The notes under the pieces were generated by a model. It ran no database searches. It was not told the DNA's origin and saw only the letters and a list, made by a program, of their open reading frames with translations. From Pseudotabrizicola sediminis (lineage in GTDB: Bacteria > Pseudomonadota > Alphaproteobacteria > Rhodobacterales > Rhodobacteraceae), in the NCBI RefSeq assembly GCF_004745575.1, contig NZ_RPEM01000002.1:186001-250000 (forward strand): a stretch of 64,000 nucleotides of DNA, written 5' to 3'. Shown one piece after another: positions 62,900-64,000 of the stretch. Each line of letters opens with the position of its first letter. Position 1 is the first letter of the stretch. Position numbers and translations under genes: made by a program.

Positions 62900-63244
62900 A
62901 TGCTGAAGGGTTTGGGCGGTCTTGGCGATATGGCCGGGATGATGAAAAAAGCGCAGGAAATGCAGACGAAGATGGCCGAGATGCAGGAGGATCTGTCCCG
63001 CATTGTGGTGATCGGCGAATCCGGTGCCGGGCTGGTGCGTGCGCGCGCCACCGCCAAGGGCGAGCTGACCGGGCTGGAGATTGACCCGTCGATCTTTGTC
63101 GCGTCGGAGAAAGAGGTCGTCGAGGATCTGATCCTTGCCGCCATCAAGGATGCCCAAGGCAAGGCAGCCGAGCGGAGCCGGGCGGAACTGGCCAAGCTGA
63201 CCGACGGTCTGGGTCTGCCCCCCGGCATGCAACTGCCGTTCTGA
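62900..63244 (+). CDS. YbaB/EbfC nucleoid-associated protein
   Basis: A 114-residue dimeric DNA-binding protein usually encoded between dnaX and recR. Pattern MLKGLGGLGDMAGMMKKAQEMQTKMAEMQEDL and ATAKGELTGLEIDPSIF. A ribosome site AAAGGAAG precedes it. Confidence 0.95.
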   Translation: MLKGLGGLGDMAGMMKKAQEMQTKMAEMQEDLSRIVVIGESGAGLVRARATAKGELTGLEIDPSIFVASEKEVVEDLILAAIKDAQGKAAERSRAELAKLTDGLGLPPGMQLPF

Positions 63245-63247
63245 TCC

Positions 63248-63847
63248 GTGTCAGGCCCGCCGCGCGAGATTGACGCCCTGATCGCGCTGATGGCGCGGCT
63301 GCCGGGGCTTGGACCACGATCGGCGCGGCGCGCGGTGCTACACCTGCTCAAGCGCCGCGACATGGTGATGGCCCCGCTGGCGCAGGCGATGGCAACGGTG
63401 GCACTGACTGCGCAGGATTGCCGGGTCTGCGGCAATGTCGGCACCACCGATCTGTGCCCGATTTGCGACGACCCGCGCCGCGTGACGGGAGAGATTTGCG
63501 TGGTGGAGACCGTTGCCGACCTGTGGGCAATGGAACGCGGCGGCGCATTCAAGGGCCGCTATCACGTGTTGGGTGGCACACTTTCCGCGCTGGATGCCAT
63601 CGGACCTGACGATCTGCGCATCCCTGATCTGGCGGAACGGGTGCTGGATGAGGGCGTTTCGGAAGTAATCCTGGCGCTGAACGCCACCGTTGATGGCCAG
63701 ACCACGGCGCATTATATCGCCGATGCTCTGGCTGCTTCGGGCGTGCAGATCAGCAGCCTTGCGCAGGGTGTGCCGGTGGGTGGCGAGCTTGACTATCTGG
63801 ATGACGGCACCATTGGCGCTGCTTTGCGCGCCCGCCGCCGGGTCTGA
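63248..63847 (+). CDS. recR: Recombination protein RecR
   Basis: RecF-pathway repair protein that loads RecA with RecO. 199 residues: helix-hairpin-helix [20 protein letters not shown] at 17-34, zinc cysteines Cys58, Cys61, Cys70 and Cys73, then a Toprim domain (about 81-175) with [15 protein letters not shown]. It starts with GTG three bases after the ybaB stop; the standard dnaX-ybaB-recR operon. Confidence 0.96.
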   Translation: MSGPPREIDALIALMARLPGLGPRSARRAVLHLLKRRDMVMAPLAQAMATVALTAQDCRVCGNVGTTDLCPICDDPRRVTGEICVVETVADLWAMERGGAFKGRYHVLGGTLSALDAIGPDDLRIPDLAERVLDEGVSEVILALNATVDGQTTAHYIADALAASGVQISSLAQGVPVGGELDYLDDGTIGAALRARRRV

Positions 63848-63906
63848 GACGGGGCGGATCAAAGCGCGGGTCGGGCAAGCAGAAAACAGTCCACCTGCAA
63901 AACCGA

Positions 63907-63936
63907 AAAGGCACCCTGAAGGGTGCCTTTGCTATT
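63907..63936. terminator. Bidirectional terminator after recR
   Basis: AAAGGCACCC (63907-63916) pairs with GGGTGCCTTT (63921-63930) around TGAA, with T-rich sequence after. It separates recR from a minus-strand gene that ends at 63959. Confidence 0.85.
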
Positions 63937-63958
63937 TTGGTGGCAGTCGTGGCTGCGC

Positions 63959-64000
63959 TCAGCGACGCGGTGCGTCATCCTCGTCATCGTCTTCGTCATC
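63959..64000 (-). CDS. C-terminus of an unidentified acidic protein (partial)
   Basis: Only the last 13 residues lie in the window: DDEDDDEDDAPRR then TGA (63959-63961). The tail is strongly acidic. It could be a DUF-type protein with an acidic end, such as TIGR02300-like, but the fragment is too short to assign. Confidence 0.5.
   Translation of the reverse strand, partial: DDEDDDEDDAPRR

Noticed and set aside
1-64000. CRISPR array, prophage, insertion sequence or rRNA
   Set aside because: No regularly spaced identical repeats, no transposase or phage genes, and no rRNA-like sequence were seen.

Overview
The window is GC-rich, gene-dense chromosomal DNA of an alphaproteobacterium, most likely a member of the Rhodobacterales (Rhodobacter/Paracoccus-like). 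The evidence is lineage-typical genes: an aa3-oxidase subunit IV micropeptide, COQ9, a CPA2 antiporter, a SelD fused to a flavin-dehydrogenase-like domain, a PHB phaA-phaB pair, a DmdC-type acyl-CoA dehydrogenase, and short GC-rich intergenic repeats ending in a GGATATTT-like motif. I see no prophage, insertion sequence, CRISPR array or rRNA. There is one tRNA (Pro, anticodon CGG). The content is essentially core genome with a few lineage-specific hypothetical genes.

Layout. 1-3.7 kb: ilvD, a coupled secreted protein and two Rhodobacterales hypotheticals, then a repeat-rich gap. 3.9-7.7 kb: a tightly packed run of AEC transporter, S-formylglutathione hydrolase, a DUF188 protein, a HAD phosphatase and an ornithine-cyclodeaminase-like enzyme. 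7.8-12.2 kb: alpha/beta hydrolase, LolA, a lytic transglycosylase lipoprotein, a second AEC transporter, HspQ, and a STAS plus HATPase partner-switch pair. 12.4-17.4 kb: gamma-glutamyltransferase, free methionine-R-sulfoxide reductase, homocysteine methyltransferase and RluA synthase, then pgsA-moaD-moaE. 17.5-24.8 kb: RNase R, the SelD fusion facing tRNA 2-selenouridine synthase, Tag glycosylase and an EAL protein. 24.9-31.4 kb: phaA and phaB, two micropeptide genes, an EamA transporter, a NPPY methyltransferase, a DUF2007 protein, a long-chain prenyl diphosphate synthase and ispE. 31.4-40.9 kb: TPR protein, DUF1493, ETF-QO, greA, a membrane protein, TsaC/Sua5, acyl-CoA dehydrogenase and a metallo-beta-lactamase-fold hydrolase. 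41-48 kb: aa3 oxidase subunit IV, a papain-like lipoprotein, azlC-azlD, a GNAT enzyme, mscL, ald with a divergent Lrp regulator, and a small membrane protein coupled to a polytopic chemoreceptor. 48-53 kb: rpsU, COQ9, quinone oxidoreductase, CPA2 antiporter, tRNA-Pro and an EamA transporter. 53-59.3 kb: the leucine genes leuB, leuD and leuC with interleaved membrane and phosphatase-like genes. 59.6-64 kb: rsfS-rlmH, a tyrosine phosphatase, dnaX-ybaB-recR, and the acidic C-terminus of a gene running off the window.

Recurring themes: branched-chain amino-acid synthesis (ilvD, leuBCD), ubiquinone use and synthesis (prenyl synthase, ispE, COQ9, ETF-QO), selenium-dependent tRNA modification (SelD plus MnmH), methionine repair (fRMsr plus homocysteine methyltransferase) and PHB synthesis. 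The items most worth follow-up are: a near-identical 15-bp palindrome ahead of both phaA and phaB; a terminator-like hairpin in the greA leader; a chemoreceptor whose sensor is a six-helix His/Asp-bearing membrane domain, coupled to a 98-residue protein; a putative permuted papain-fold lipoprotein; and three micropeptide genes. No single locus is clearly a wholly new system. Functions are read from motifs and family knowledge; no database search was run.
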